From: Usnea hakonensis
Lineage: Eukaryota > Ascomycota > Lecanoromycetes > Lecanorales > Parmeliaceae
Length of the DNA stretch: 64,000 nucleotides
Direction of reading: 5' to 3'
Assembly: GCA_013423325.1 (NCBI GenBank)
Contig: BLJB01000005.1
Coordinates: 1-64,000 of the forward strand
Shown here: piece by piece, positions 35,419 to 46,977 of the stretch
Layout of the letters: each line of letters opens with the position of its first letter
Numbering within the stretch: the first letter of the stretch is position 1
The notes under the pieces: generated by a model
Told to the model about the DNA's origin: nothing
The model's database searches: none
What the model saw: the letters and a program-made list of their open reading frames with translations, nothing else
Program-made: the position numbers and the translations under genes

Positions 35419-37183
35419 ATGGACTTTTCGATGTTCGACTCTAAGATACCGGAGCCGTCAAGCCTCGAAAATGGCAAAGAAAAGGCGCAACCAGCTTCCT
35501 TGTCTGACAGCGATGTCGTCTTTGATCGCGCCTTAGAAAAGAGGTTGCTCCTCAGAATTGACTTCGCAGTATTACCAATTCTGTTCCTGCTATTTCTTGT
35601 CTCATTTGTAGATCGATCAAACCTGGCAAACGCGAGAATCGAAGGATTGGAGAAGAGTTTACATATTCCCCCAAAGAGCAATGGTTACAATGTCGCCCTC
35701 TTCTCCTTCACCATCCCTTACGTCCTTTTCGAGGTTCCTGCCAACATGATGCTTAAAAAGATCAGACCGCAGTTGTGGTTGAGTGGACTCATGTTTTCGT
35801 GGGGTAAGTACCCGAGACCAACATGGTATCTCAGCTTGACGAATAGCTGATGCATTGAGCCAGGCATCTGTACCATGGGCCAAGGGTTTACGCAAAATCT
35901 TGGAGGTCTAGCTACCTGCCGGGCTCTTATGGGATTCTTCGAGTCTGGATTCGTACCCGGTGATTTTGCAGGACTGTTGGGGGTGACATGTGTCTGATTC
36001 GTTTTTCAGGTTGTGCGTACCTGATTGGGTCGTATTACAAACGCCACGAATTCCAGTTCCGGTATTCTATCTTCTTCAGCGCCGCCATTCTTGCTGGTGC
36101 GTTCAGTGGAGTACGGCACCTACAGGAATGTTTTGTAATGAGCGATACTAAAGCAGACTTAGTTCCTTGCATATCTCTTAGCCAAGATGGATGGCGTGGG
36201 AGGCTATGAGGGATGGCGCTGGTAAGTTTGGGGCATAACATTCTTGCGAGCTTAAAGAACTGAGAATCTACAACAGGATCTTCATCATCGAGGGATTGAT
36301 CACTACAGTGGTCACCTTTGCCGCGTTCTTCCTCATTGCGCCCTGGCCAGAAGATTGCAAATTTCTCAAGCCGCATGAGAAAGATCTGATGCTCCGACGT
36401 CTCGCAGCAGACCGTCATCATATCAAGCATGATACGCTGACACTCAGATCGTTCGTCATGACCTTGACCGACTGGAAGATTTGGGTTGGGTAAGTCTCAT
36501 TTCAATGACAATCTAAGATGCTTCCAGACTCATCTTAGTGTAGAATGCTTGCATACTTTGGCGCAGACCACTCAGCTTCTGCAGTAGTTTCCTTCCAGCC
36601 TACCATTCTCACTCAGTTGGGATACAAAGCTTCCGCAGCCCAAGTGCACACCATCCCAGTATTCATGGTAGCATTCGTACTATCGATTACCGTTGCGTTC
36701 ATCAGTGATCAGCTTCAACACAGATATGCATTCTGTATGCTGGGAGCTACCATCTGCATGGTCGGATGGGTTATCGAGTTAGCGCAAGCTAACCCTGTCG
36801 GCGCGCGCTATTTCGGCATGTTCGCTATCACTGCTGGAGTGTACATTCTCATGCCCGTCCTCGTGGTATGGAATCTGAACAACCTTGGGACGGGCTACCG
36901 ACGTGTCATTGGCGCCGCCTTTCAGATTGGAGGCGGCAATTGTGCGGCACTCGTGTCACAAAATGTCTTCATCTCTAGTCATGCCCCAAAATATCCGGAG
37001 GGATTTGGAGTTGGGTTTACTCTCAACGTGATGGCTTTTGTTTGCTGCACGGCTCTGTTTTTTGGCCTCAGGGCCGAGAACAGGCGTCGAGATCAAGGAT
37101 TGAGAGTTGGCCGCCTCGCTCTTCCCCAAGACGAGCTGGACAATTTGGGCGACGGTCATCCTGATTTTCGCTACACCTTGTGA
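35419..37183 (+). CDS. MFS transporter, Dal5 (anion:cation symporter) family
   Basis: Six exons (35419-35803, 35864-35959, 36010-36110, 36163-36221, 36277-36489, 36544-37183) give 497 residues, typical for the family that imports allantoate, nicotinate, pantothenate and related carboxylates at the plasma membrane. Twelve hydrophobic helices can be followed. The first is LPILFLLFLVSFVDRSNLAN, whose DRSNLANARIEG is the family's loop 1 signature. RALMGFFESGFVPGCAYLIG marks helix 4-5 and GYEGWRWIFIIEG precedes helix 6. NNLGTGYRRVIGAAFQIGGG is in the second half. The N-terminal 45 residues are cytosolic and acidic. The substrate is unknown. The neighbouring ThDP enzyme suggests an organic-acid import and cleavage pair. 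Confidence 0.92.
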
Positions 37184-37310
37184 GTTATATTTGAGAGTCT
37201 TGTTATATCACGGAACGGCTCGATGTATACCAGTACAGCTGGTTTTTCTGACATGGGGAGCGTAGTGGTCTGCTTGGTAGGCTACGACCTAAAGTGTTCA
37301 AAATAGTCGA

Positions 37311-37547
37311 TACAGCGGAGTATTCCGATTGGGTAATATCGGCGGATACATCACCAACATTGCGTCAGTCCTCTGGTTGATCTTCGCCATGATCTTCAGC
37401 AGTTTTCCTAATTACGAGCCTGTGAACGCTCAAAATATGAACTACAGTGTTGTGGTCATGTCTGGGTGGTTGGTCGCTGGACCGGCATATTACTATACTG
37501 GAGGACATCATCGATACGTCGAACCATCAGGGCTAGCGATCATCTAA
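37311..37547 (+). pseudogene. C-terminal relic of an APC-family amino acid/choline permease
   Basis: A 78-codon frame reads SGVFRLGNIGGYITNIASVL, then a membrane helix, SFPNYEPVNAQNMNYSVVVM, a second helix and HHRYVEPSG, followed by a stop. This matches the last two helices of fungal GABA/choline/amino-acid permeases, where F-P-V-T/N-A-x-N-M-N-Y/W is conserved. The other ten helices are absent upstream; the MFS gene ends 128 bp before. It is therefore a 3' fragment left by deletion or insertion. Confidence 0.75.
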
Positions 37548-39071
37548 AGAAGTCTTCCTTTTTTGAATGGCAAAGCGGCGTTTCGAAGAAGGTTTGGCGG
37601 GAAAATCTAAGGATCTCGCTTTCTACACAACCATCTGCAAAGAAACGTCTGACCTGTTTCAATCGCGCTTCATAGTATTAGTGAAGCATCGAGACTTAGC
37701 ATTCGAATCCACTTCCCAGTAACGCAAGCAAGATCCCCATTAAAGTCGCCTTCCGAGGATCAGCTTTCTACCACGTACGAAGAAGCTGATTAAAGGTGTA
37801 TATTCTACTTGGTTTAGTCGCGATCACAAGACGCTAGACATAAAGTCACCCAATGTCATTTATTAATCAGAAACTGCGGAGACTCATCTTGTAGCTTGAG
37901 CTATCACAAGCCGTTGGAAGTGCGGGAACCTAAAATAATAAAGTAAGGTACGTAGGACGAACGCGAGTCAAAGCACCTTTCCCACTCACGATTTACGTGA
38001 ACTCGGCTTGGGGAGGAGGTCGATGTAGGTATGTGGATCAGCGAAGCCTTCCGATCGGGGAAACCTAGGCTCGTTGTGCAGATTTGTGTACAACGTGCGT
38101 TATGTCGTGCATTTCCTGAATCGTTGCTATTGCTACTTGCTCGATGGAAGGCTGAGACGTGGTCAACTCCTCCTAATTACCTTACGGATTAGCGTGGAAG
38201 AATGCACAGTGCGAAGAAGGATCTCCTAATAAAGCTCTCGCTCATACCTAGACGTGAGATCTGCTTGACGTAATAGCGGCAAGGCTGTAAGGTGGGCAGC
38301 CTCGTTGTAAAAATAGAACCGCACTTTTGAATGTTCGCTGGAACCCCCTGCAGCTTGCAGCTTGCCCCGTCCTTACCTAATAAATTATTAACGGACGATT
38401 CTGTTAACTTTTTCATAGCCGACCCTTAATGCTTGCATTTCGCCACCTTGTGGCCATACGATGGAACAATGGGATCATTGAGATGGCTGTCTAGCCGTTA
38501 AAGAATCCTTCGGATAAACGCCGTAACTCGAAAAATACAACATACCGTAGGGCCGCCTTCCGAAATTAGCTTGTATACATGCATTCCTCATAACGCCTTG
38601 TCTCTTGCAATGTCCAAGTTATAAAAATATCTCTGAAGTGCATGCGTATCGGCGAATGTGCCGAGCCACTGGGACCCAGTCCTACTGTAACCATGGAAGA
38701 AGTTTCGGCCAATTATGGGACTATATTCTATAATCGACAGCCACTAATGCAGTCGCTAATCTGCAGACCTACAGCCTTGCTTCAATTGATTCCTCACGTT
38801 TCAGAAGTCATACTGGATATAGATTTTACCATGCGGGCTGAATGTCGTGACAATCACGGAAATGATCGGCAAACATGCGAGCCGTTGATTATGATACGAT
38901 AGCTTCGAAGAATTTGATTCTGCAGCACCTGCATGATGCATGAGGTAGTGCCGCGAAGGATTCATGCTCGACAGCAGGCTGTGCTGGAACAGGTTTTGGC
39001 ACTTCTCATCACACTATCTGTCTTTCAATTTTTCTCTTTCCAGAAATTTGTACCTCATCATCCTTAAAAGA
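37548..39071. other. 1.5-kb intergenic region
   Basis: No gene is supported. The frame at 38642-38902 (87 codons) has no recognisable domain. The region contains the promoter of the lectin gene and is moderately AT-rich. Confidence 0.4.
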
Positions 39072-40768
39072 ATGGACCCACAGTATTCAACGCTGGAGCA
39101 TATCAGACATGATGAGACTGCCGGGGCTCTACATTGTGGCTATGATACGATAGCTGTCGAGATTGATACAGATGCCTCGGCACCTCAGGCGAATAAGCAT
39201 TACCATAAAGGCATGAATTGGCACTAATCAAGAGTATAGGCTGTACCTGACGAGTCACCCCAAGTGTTCTTTGCTACCTCACTTCCTGAAGCCCAGGGTA
39301 ACGAAGAGTCTAACAAAGAACGCGCGCCCAGCCTTCCCTTAGTCAAACACAGTCCTAAATGGCTATGGGTAGTTGTAGCATTGGTTGTTACTGCGGCCAT
39401 CGCCGTCGGAGTCGCGGTTGGGATCTGGCGCCACCGGGAGCATTCGCACTATAGGTACGATATTCAACCACAGCTATATTCTTCTAACCTTAGTCCTATA
39501 GTCTGGTATCCCAAAATCACAGTATTCCATCCTCCGGCCAGTTCATTCTTAACGATACATCCCTAGCGGCAACGTATGACGCCAATGGCAATCGTTATCT
39601 GTTCTTCCAGGATTCTACTGGTCACATCCGAGGTGCTGTCCGTACTGATAACCAGTGGAGTACCAGCTTGAACCTTGGTAACAACTCAAGCGCGAAGAAT
39701 TACACACCCCTTGCAGTTACAGGCCCTGATTCTGCCAGCGACTTCAATGTACTGTTGGTATAGCTGAACAAAGCAGAGATCATTAGTGATTAACTTTTAC
39801 GTAGATGACCGTCTATTATGTTTCCGAAGGGCACGTCCTAAATTCAAGTACTTATAGTGCGGGTTCCTGGAGTCCAGATCTACAATCGGGAGACCTGTCT
39901 TCAGAAAACTTCAGCACCGCAGTGACTACGCGGTCACTATCCGTCGCTAAGACAGGGACATTCTTAAATTCATCCTTCGGTATAGCAGATCTGGCTCTCC
40001 TCTACTATGAGAGTCCAACTGGAAAAGTATCAGCACTATGTCAGGAGTCCTACTACACGGACCAAGACCTGGACGACTCCGGTATCACTCAAGAATGGAT
40101 CGACATTACCAGTCAAGAAAGCAAATCATTGCCAGACGTATTCCGTAACGCTGCCACTTCTGCTGCCGACGCTCCCACTTCTATTATCGACGTCACCAGC
40201 AAGACACTAGATGAGTCATTCATTTCCAGCATTTTCGCACTCAGCGCCCCCTTTGTTGCTCAATCAGCAAATGCTACACAACGTGGTATAGAAGCTTATT
40301 TTTATTCCCCTAACGCCTCGGAATTTGCTTTTCAATATAATCTTTATATGACTGGCCCTAGCGGTCCTGGGAACTTCAGCGCAAGTATGGATTCGTAGTC
40401 CTGTACCCCGTAAAGATGTTTCAAAGTTGACCTTCAACGTAGTGGGCCAATTGATGACCGAAAGCTCAGCGGACCAGGATTACAGTTCGATCTACCAATC
40501 AGATATAGCTTTGCTTGGCCAAGAAGGGTTTTTTCTCTGGATTAACTACACAGAAGTAGTAATTGTAAAGAAGATCGATCAAGTCGATCAACACAAGCCA
40601 CCTGACAACATATTTCCTTTCGCGCGGCTTGCTAGTTTAACCTTGGCTGACGGATCATACTCTTACTTATACCACCAGATTAACGGCACGACACTTGCTG
40701 AGGAGCAGTGGGACAGCTCACTTGGAGCTTGGACTGCTACAGAAAACATATCCATATCGTACTTTTAG
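39072..40768 (+). CDS. Type II membrane protein with fucose-specific-lectin-like domain
   Basis: Five exons (39072-39188, 39240-39454, 39523-39757, 39805-40384, 40443-40768) give 490 residues. The order is a cytosolic N-terminus of about 90 residues, one membrane segment (LWVVVALVVTAAIAVGVAVG), and an extracellular domain resembling the AAL-type fungal lectin beta-propeller (NGNRYLFFQDSTGHIRGAVR, LALLYYESPTGKVSALCQ, SYLYHQINGTTLAEEQW). Such lectins bind fucosylated glycans. Blade repeats are divergent, so sugar binding is not certain. Intron 1 must be GC-AG (39189-39239, branch ctaat), because no GT donor fits. Intron 4 (40385-40442) rescues what looks like a frameshift. Many NxS/T sites lie after the helix, fitting a secreted side. 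Confidence 0.75.
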
Positions 40769-42448
40769 CACTGGAGATGGTGTCTCGTGTCATAAGTCAG
40801 AGGGCTTGGTAGGTGAATGACATGACTGAGTTGCTTCTCGCCGCGGGGGACTCGGCGGTCAAAATGCGACAAGACAATGGGAGCAGAAGATGATGGTATA
40901 GATTTGGATTCATGTGCTTCTGACTTGGTCGTTTCCTAGCACCAGAGGACCGTGGCTTTCGGTGCTGGCGTTTTGCTATCTTTCATATCTCTATCACTAC
41001 GAATTGGGAGGATGGACACTGATGCACGTACTCTCAATGCACGAATGACACATGGACCCAGCAGACGCTTCACAGGGTATCTACACAGCTTCCTCCCTTT
41101 CCACTACACCGCTTACCAATCAACCTTTCCCTCCTAAATCCCAAAATATCATACCCCCTCGCTGCTCCAGCTAGGCTATTCAACCCATCCTACTAAATCT
41201 CCTCCTCACTCCTCATAAATCCGAAAAACGACATAAGACTCACCACAAGTCACTCTGCCATACTGAACCAAACAATGCTTCACTCGCCACATCACGCACT
41301 ATGCACATAGTCAGAGGTTAGCTTTAGTAGTAGCCGGGCTATCTCGTCGCTGTATTTAGGCCAAATAGTAGCCTACAGGCTTATAGCCCTAGCTCAAAGA
41401 AACTCGTATATCAATTCGATATAGATCCGGAGGAGAACGTAGCTACAGGTGTATATAGAGTGGTGGGGGTAGGCGGACGAAAAAAGATAAAATGGGTTTG
41501 AAAGAGATGAGTTGATTGAAGAGGGATTATAGTGCAAGAAGCTACTTTCCATACTATAGCCATATTTAAACACTAACCAACCTATACATGAAACTATGAT
41601 GTTTTCGAACCCGTGCCTGAAAGTACCGAAAGATTAATAATGCAATGGACGAAATCACCAACCCCCAGTCCTACTGTAGCGAGTTCAACTCAAGTAGAAC
41701 TGTAGATATCCAGCTCACTCCTCACAACTCCGCCCACTAATTTCCAACTCGTACCACAGATCACACTATCATACCAACCCCCGCAAACCCCCAAAATTCT
41801 CCAGCTAGAAAGTCTCCAGACACTTAAACGAATCTACTCACAAACAACGACTTCCCATCCTATACAAGTATAACAAGCCATCTAGGATAGCTACCGTAGA
41901 ATCTTTAGCAACTATCTACAAATATAAATCGCTAGAGGACTTATTATCAACGCCAGAAAGCTTGTAATCTATACCAAAAATTGGATAGAGATTCGATAGC
42001 GATATGGCTTCCTCGAGAACAAAAAGTTCTTAAGTTACTTACGATAGGCTATTGCGTGGTTCAATCTCCGCGTTTTTATTAAGCCAGTGGGGATGTTTCT
42101 TAGAGGTCGTGCTCATATCACGTTAAAGGAGAGAGTTATAATGAATGCTCTATAGAGGTGGTAGTCGGTGCTGCTATTAGAGATCGTGATTCTACGACTC
42201 AATACACGATTAACATATAGTCTTAGTGGAGGCCCTATAGAGTATGTATATACTCTAGCTTTCTTCCTACTATATAGGTCGATAATTAATCATACTCTAG
42301 TGTGTGGCAACACAATTAGGTTGATCATGTTGGAGTGTAGCTCGTGGAGGTGAGTCGCCTCGCCAATGCCTTGTACCTTACTACAATTATTAGGTTCTCT
42401 ATCGACTCGGTACTTTGTCTCGAGTCTGGTTCCTTGAAAGACTATTCC

Positions 42449-42675
42449 GTCTATCATCTTCGCCACGATAGGACCGGGGTTTAGGATTTCGTATATCACA
42501 TTATTTCATTTTTTGGTGGTTTGGGGCATGGGCTGGGAACCCGCGTCGAAACACCATGGTTTCAGGCATGGGTGGATTGGTGTTCAGGCATAGCCATGGC
42601 CCATAGAGAAAGTGTACCGCGAAGAGTGCATGTATACCGCTTCCTCCATTGCAATTACTTTTCAGTCGAATCATC
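42449..42675. repeat. Dispersed repeat, copy B
   Basis: It aligns along its length with 3900-4130; landmarks are cttcgccac, gatttcgtatatca, aacaccatggttt, gccatggcc, agagtgcat and ccattgcaatta. It sits at the right edge of the AT-rich island, so the repeat probably belongs to the element that formed that island. Confidence 0.65.
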
Positions 42676-42729
42676 TCTATCAGAGTCATCGCCACCCATT
42701 CCCTGCCCACCCTTTCCAGTATATCCATA

Positions 42730-42845
42730 GATAGCTAAGTTTTCACTCTCGTTCTATGTCGCATACCTGATATGGAAGTTTTAGTTCGCGCCAGGAAGTT
42801 TTCACTCTAGATCTATATCGCATACCTGATATGAAAGGTTATTTA
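42730..42845 (+). repeat. Short imperfect tandem duplication
   Basis: The blocks at about 42737-42775 and 42790-42833 both read ttttcactct, a variable stretch, then tatgtcgcatacctgatatg or tatatcgcatacctgatatg. The unit is about 53 bp, in two copies, next to the dispersed repeat. The function is unknown. Confidence 0.6.
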
Positions 42846-42990
42846 GCGCTACGGTCCTGGACATGCCGATGCAGGCCGCGACTTGGCTTACCCCTGGCGG
42901 TGGGGTAGCCCGACCACTGCTACAACTAACTTCGTGTGCATTCGGACCACGTTGAAGGTCCGTGATGTGGCAAACGAAGTACTAAAAGCT

Positions 42991-45900
42991 CTAAAGCTCA
43001 GGAGCTGAAATCGACTCATTTGCGAAGATCCCTCTTGGTGCAGGGGAAAGAGACCTCTCTGTAATTAGTGTTCGGTTCGACCACGAGGGATTCAGCTCAG
43101 ACTTTGATCTCGTAGCAAATAATAGTTCCCGCGGAGTCGAAAAGTCTCTCGTTTTAAGTACCGAATTTGTTGAAAGCTCGTCTTTCTGGAGCCAAGCTTC
43201 TAGCTTCTCGCTGGCCCAGACCTTGATTCTATTCCTCTTCTTGTCTGGCAGCTTTTTATCAATACTGACCCGCAATGAGGCAACCTCGACTGGATATCTT
43301 GCTCCGAACTTCTCAACGACGGCCAGTATGCATCTTCGGGTGTCATCCACTTCATTGCTCTTTCCCTTTAGAGCCACCTTGCATTGCAGGAGAAGATTTA
43401 TGATCTGCAACCATTTCTCCTGACCGAACCCTTGTCGACATGAAGCCCCAGCACGCTTCAAGACGTGTTCCCATACCGGTCTTTGCTCGTACCCAGAGAC
43501 CTCGTTTGGATCAGCGCCATATTCAAGGAGTATCTGAGCCATTTCTGAGCCTTGACAACTTGGACGAACCGCAATGTCAAGCAGTGTCACTGATCGGACA
43601 GGGGCAGCAGGGTCTGAGAGGTCCTGTCCAAAGTACTCATGAACAAATGCGGAATCCTCCTTGATACCCACTGTGTTGAGATACAGAATATAATCCGAGG
43701 CAATTTTCCTAAGGATAAATTGGTGAAGATCATAAAAAACAGCCAGGTCTGTGAAGGAGTGAAGAATGTTAGGCCCGCCCGCAACGTCAAGAAACCGACT
43801 CCAGTGTCCGGAATAATCTCCCGTCCATCGGATCAGGTGTCGAGTCATGACTTTGTCCAACTCCTCGAGTATTTCGAGATGTGATTGTCCCGTGGTCTCT
43901 TCGGCTCGCTTTGCAAAGACTAGGGCATACAAGGCAGGCTCCAGTAACTCCTTTCGGAAGAGGCCAAAGCCAAGTGGGTTATTGACAAGAGGTCCTGCCA
44001 CTTTATACAAAAGGACGGTGGACTCGAGCAGTGACGTGCAAGGGTCAAAATCCGTACCACTACGCTTCAACAGCATGCCCCAGACTTGTTCGCTTTCTAT
44101 GAAGTCTCTGGCGGTACGATGGAGGTATGCAACTTCCCAAGTAATCTTGGTTCGCAACGCTGCATTGGGATCCAAAGGATCGACCCGATTCCAGATGAAG
44201 TCCGGAACTTCAATCAAGCCTGCACACCAGGTTTGTAAGCGACGTCTCATAACGTCGCACAGCGATGATAGCTTCTGCGCGGTCCAAGAGTCTGGAGCTG
44301 TGTCCACTGCCAAATCCGAAGTCCCTCCTATGGCAAGAGCAAGCAGCAACACCGTGACTGGGGTTGTGCGTTGATTGTCATTGGTTTTCATGCTCTGGAC
44401 CTGACTTGCTGTTTTGACAAGCTGGAACACCTGTGAAGCTCCTTTCAGATATATTTTCTCTACCTTCGACATCATATGGCGGTATAAATCCTCAAGATCC
44501 GCAGGAAGAAGGTCTAATCGTGCTCGTAGGTCAGCCATACGGTCACTGTTGCTCACACCATCAAGTAGTGACCTAACAACAAGTTTCACCCAAAGGAAGA
44601 CACCCTGTGCCTTGTTGCAGATATCTTTCTCAAAATCATACCTCTGTGATGGTTCGTCTCTTACCATCTGCTGCATCCTCGGATTATTGGACAAGCGGTC
44701 CGTCACGAAACGCCTTATATCTCCAGACGTTAGATCTTGCAAGCGAAGCCCCGGCGAATCTTTGAAAGATTCCTCGAATATGAGTAGCGGACGACTCGAC
44801 AAGCAGACCTTTATAGATGGTGCTGAGGCAAGACTTCTGAAAAGCTCGATTAGGTGTTGGCGGTCATTCTGGTCCTCGTTGCCTTCAAATTCATCTAAAC
44901 CGTCTATGAATAGGCAAATCTTTAGTTGAAGATCCTGCATGTCAACTAATCGCTGCACTGCATCCTGTAAACGGCGTAGTGACCAAGAATGCCGTGGATA
45001 GTCTCGCACGGCGTTCAACGGTTGGTCTCGTAGCATAGCATGTTCTTCGGGAAACAGTATATGTATAAGTCCTGGGCGGTGATGCAACATCTGAAATAAC
45101 AAGGAACGCAAGAGACCGATCTGAGATCTTTGCTCCTGAGTGCCACTGTTCCAAAAGAAGAAGGTGGCCACTAGGACTGGCATCGCTCCTGACCATTGCG
45201 ACAAAAATTGCGAGGTCCTTGTGTCATTGTAGATGTACTTCATGAGTGTCGATTTACCGGACCCTGCTTTATCATTCACCCAGTATATACCGTTGTCGTG
45301 TCTAAGCCACTCCACGAAATTAGTCCATGGCAGGGGCTTAGTCTCCTTTTCCGGCTCCCCAAACATCCATTCAAAGGTTGTATGGTAGGCTTCGGAGACC
45401 TCCTCCTGGCGATTCTGCATGGCCGCAAACCCGAGACTATCAAGTATCCATTTTCTGATGCTGTTTTCCTTTTCATCGATTCCCGGCATCGCTGGCTCTT
45501 GGGCTCCCAGAGACTGCACATACGATGCAGACGTCGCCTGACTGACCCCTTTTTGCTGTACTAATTCCAATATCATTGCACGTGTCTGTGCCTGCTCATT
45601 GATTATGACGCCTTTTATTTCCTTTGTGTGCATTCGAAGACTCGAGATGAAGACGGATCGATTGAGGAGTAATAAGTCAACAATACGCTGGGCTGCCTCA
45701 TCAAGTTTGTAGAAGTTCTGCGAGGCTCGGAAGTTTGCAAGGTCTATGCTTCGCCTAGAATGAATGGTAAGCCTGTGGAATTGAGATTGAGTAAGATACA
45801 GTGAGATCTACTTCATGGACACGAGGATAGCGCTGTCAAGCTCTGATATGTAAGCTTTCAATCGCTTCATGAGGGCATCGAGTTCATCTTTAGTCCACAT

Positions 45901-46263
45901 GATCTTGAAGGCCTGGACAACACTGGTCCACACTGACGGTGGTTCACGTATCTTCATCGCCTCCAACCGACGTAGTATATCTTCGGCTATCATCTTACAC
46001 GCGTCCGCAATCTCTAACAATCGTCGAGATGATTTCGAAACGGAATCTGGAAAAGCGGAAGGGCCCACTGAGTCCAGATGATTCTCGAGGTCATGCACGG
46101 TTCCAAGAAGTCGAGACGTTACGCTTTCCATCTCCAAACCTTCGTCGGATATCCCTTTGTTCGACGAATAAACTTCATGGGCTTTCGCGGCAAGGGTGCA
46201 GCCGAATTGGACAAATTGTACGACATTGCCAGCCAGCGACAATGTCGTAAAAGGATCGAGCAT
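42991..46263 (-). CDS. NACHT-domain NLR-like (STAND) receptor
   Basis: Two exons (46263-45812, 45754-42991) give 1,071 residues. The N-terminal ~150 residues (DPFTTLSLAGNVVQFVQFGC, then heptad-like helices) match the fungal STAND N-terminal helical domain. The NACHT core follows: Walker A in VNDKAGSGKSTLMKYIY, Walker B in LKICLFIDGLDEFEG, then a sensor-like IKVCLSSRPLLIFEE. A winged-helix and helical region follows. A single ankyrin-like unit (AQILLEYGADPNEV) lies near residue 890, so the C-terminal sensor is short rather than a long repeat array. Fungal NLRs of this type act in allorecognition and cell death. The specific trigger is unknown. The in-frame Met at 45633 is internal. The true start at 46263 is the first ATG of exon 1. 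It is divergent from the membrane protein at 46978. Confidence 0.9.
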
Positions 46264-46977
46264 CACAGGGGGGCTCAAAGTGATCCTTCTTCGTCAGGGG
46301 AGTAAGGTAGCACCGCGCACGACCTGGAGACTACCAACGCAAAGGAAACGATATGAGAAGGCCACCAGTTGGACACTGGCAGTGAGTGAGGTAGATAGCA
46401 TCGCGTGAGCCAAGGATGGTCCCCGCGCAGATTTGTATTCCTACATTTAGCAGATTGCTGCACCGCAACCTCAGCCTCGTTTATAATTAGCTGGGAGCTG
46501 CAGCCGAGCTTGGCCTGAGTTGCAAATGTGTAACATTAGCCGCCCTCATGGGTCCTAGTTGGTGATCAACGTCAAACGCAATGAGAACTGAAGAGGAGAT
46601 CACATTGCTTCCGCAGCATGACACCTTTCGGAATCTGATGGCCTCATATGTACTTTTATTGTTCGCTGAAAAAACTCATTGACTTTACAGAGTTTCTAAG
46701 CTCGGTGTTACATTCTTCCGAACTCGGTGACCACGCTAGTGTAATTCATCTAGGTACACTAAGGTAAGGTACTTACGGAAAAACAGATTCAATCAAAGAC
46801 CGTCCCCGTACTTCAGCTCAATTGTACATCTGGTAATCAGTAAGGCGTTCCTTCTCTGGATTTCAAAGTGTGCCTGCATCATGTCCAACCCTGGTATTTA
46901 GGCTTAGGGCCCACCAGCGCCATCCAGAATTTTCTGTGCCAACCACCGTAGAAGTTAGATGCTCTTGGAGACACCAC
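46264..46977. promoter_or_regulatory. Divergent region NLR/membrane protein
   Basis: 714 bp between the start codons. Near 46750-46775 there are repeated ggta and aggtac steps (taggtacactaaggtaaggt). No other motif stands out. Confidence 0.45.

Larger units (their letters stand above)
40769..42990. other. AT-rich, repeat-derived island
   Basis: No intact gene is present. From about 41300 to 42450 the sequence is dominated by TA, CTA and TAG steps (for example gctatag and tatataggtcg), and stops occur in all frames. This is the look of repeat-induced point mutation (RIP) in ascomycetes. It contains copy B of the dispersed repeat at its right end. Two neighbouring short sequences at about 42730-42790 and 42785-42845 share the block tttcactct...tctat.tcgcatacctgatat, a local tandem duplication. 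Confidence 0.55.

Noticed and set aside
40380..40430. Frameshift inactivating the lectin gene
   Set aside because: A 58-bp GT-AG intron (40385-40442) with a TTGAC branch joins the two frames correctly.
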